NCBI GenBank assembly: GCA_002505945.1
Contig: DAWM01000068.1
Coordinates: forward strand, 518-6,472
DNA: 5,955 nucleotides
Reading direction: 5' to 3'
Source: Candidatus Woesearchaeota archaeon UBA119
GTDB lineage: Archaea > Nanobdellota > Nanobdellia > Woesearchaeales > UBA119
A program made the position numbers and the translations under genes. Shown piece after piece: positions 5,415-5,955 of the stretch (the stretch's first letter is position 1; each line of letters starts with the position of its first letter). Under the pieces are notes generated by a model. The model saw nothing but the letters and a program-made list of their open reading frames with translations. It did no database searches and was not told where the DNA came from.

Positions 5415-5955
5415 CTATATATTTCCTGATTTCTTGCTAATCTTCTTTATTGCCTCAACCTGAGGCTTGTCTAATTTCAATTCTTTAGTGATACTATCAG
5501 CCATTTCCTTTCCTTTTTTTGTTTTTGCATTGAAAACCACTGAGAGGAAAGGCAAAAGAGCATGTTTAGCTTCATTAGACGAAATAAAGTAATGCTCTGC
5601 AATCTGCTTAGAAATATCATTAATCTTATTTAATTTTTGCTTATAAATCCACATCTTAAGGATTCTGTCAGGAGACTGATACTTTGTAAACCCTCTATAT
5701 TTCTCATCCTTTGCCAATGAAACTCCAACACTCATCTCGAAGTACATATAGACCAAAAGCCTCCAGTATTGCCTCCTGATAATCCTGCTTGAGAACACGT
5801 CAGCATTTGATAAGGCCTCATAAGCCCTAAGGACATCCTCTGGTTTTTTATACTCAAAAGGGATATTCTTATCCAGCCAGAGCAGCACTTTATCATATTT
5901 TTCTTCAACCGCGTCAAAAGCCCCGAGGGAATTCTCTAAAGAAGTAGTTTTCAAA
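5415..5955 (-). CDS. rfcL: Replication factor C large subunit, C-terminal part (5' end outside window)
   Basis: The reading frame is open from the right edge to TAG 5417-5415, showing the last 179 or so residues. RFC is the clamp loader that opens the PCNA ring onto primed DNA; the large subunit works with several copies of the small subunit. The visible part carries the conserved C-terminal region after the AAA+ module: LLWLDKNIPFEY (24-35 of the visible part), LRAYEALSNADVFSSRI (42-58) and RRQYWRLLVYM (60-70), followed by AKDEKYRGFTKYQ and a helical tail. The AAA+ ATPase domain lies outside the window. The first full codon is TTG at 5954, but it is internal, not the true start. The tail ends with KKISKKSGNI and lacks an obvious QxxLxxFF-type PCNA-binding peptide. 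The RFC assignment is strong from this region alone. Confidence 0.9.
   Translation of the reverse strand, partial: LKTTSLENSLGAFDAVEEKYDKVLLWLDKNIPFEYKKPEDVLRAYEALSNADVFSSRIIRRQYWRLLVYMYFEMSVGVSLAKDEKYRGFTKYQSPDRILKMWIYKQKLNKINDISKQIAEHYFISSNEAKHALLPFLSVVFNAKTKKGKEMADSITKELKLDKPQVEAIKKISKKSGNI

Noticed and set aside
5414..5423. TATA-like AAATATATAG as a separate glyS promoter
   Set aside because: It would place the transcription start near 5395, removing the AGGTGA ribosome-binding site, so co-transcription with rfcL is more likely.
5732..5917. Minus-strand 61-codon ORF in another frame of rfcL
   Set aside because: It overlaps the conserved RFC frame completely and has no recognisable features.
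5952..5954. TTG as the start codon of the RFC gene
   Set aside because: The RFC large subunit needs several hundred more N-terminal residues including the ATPase domain, so the gene is cut by the window edge and this codon is internal.

Overview
The window looks like a piece of an archaeal genome, most probably a small DPANN-type archaeon (Woesearchaeota/Pacearchaeota-like). The archaeal call rests on the C-terminal part of a replication factor C large subunit (absent from bacteria), TATA-type promoters, Shine-Dalgarno (SD) sites and overlapping genes. The DPANN placement is inference from the short unknown proteins and compact gene order. All eight genes lie on the minus strand, so the window reads from its right end to its left end.

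Layout in reading order: (1) 5955-5415, the C-terminal part of RFC large subunit, cut by the right edge. (2) 5388-3883, complete glycyl-tRNA synthetase, 26 bases after the rfcL stop. (3) 3792-3403, an unrecognised AT-rich gene for a 129-residue soluble protein with its own TATA-like box. (4) 3328-1748, a tight three-gene operon behind a good TATA box: a two-helix membrane protein, a disordered/coiled-coil protein, and a signal peptidase II (LspA) homologue whose start lies 50 bases inside the preceding gene. (5) 1590-1 (continuing past the left edge), a second transcription unit with its own TATA box: a 46-residue ribbon-helix-helix (RHH) protein joined by an ATGA stop/start overlap to a large DNA methyltransferase with an N-terminal helix-turn-helix.

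Units 1-2 are housekeeping (DNA replication, translation). Unit 4 is a cell-envelope operon: LspA should cleave lipoprotein signal peptides in the membrane, and the other two proteins may act at the same membrane, but their functions are unknown. Unit 5 looks like an acquired modification or defence module. It is visibly more AT-rich than glyS, carries a putative autoregulator with the methyltransferase, and a restriction enzyme could lie beyond the left edge, though none is visible.

The most interesting points are the RHH/HTH-methyltransferase module with repeats around its promoter, and LspA in an archaeal setting with a degenerate first motif. No RNA gene, CRISPR array, insertion sequence or convincing terminator was seen. 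There is no gene-free stretch over 300 bases; the longest, 1591-1747, holds the promoter of unit 5.
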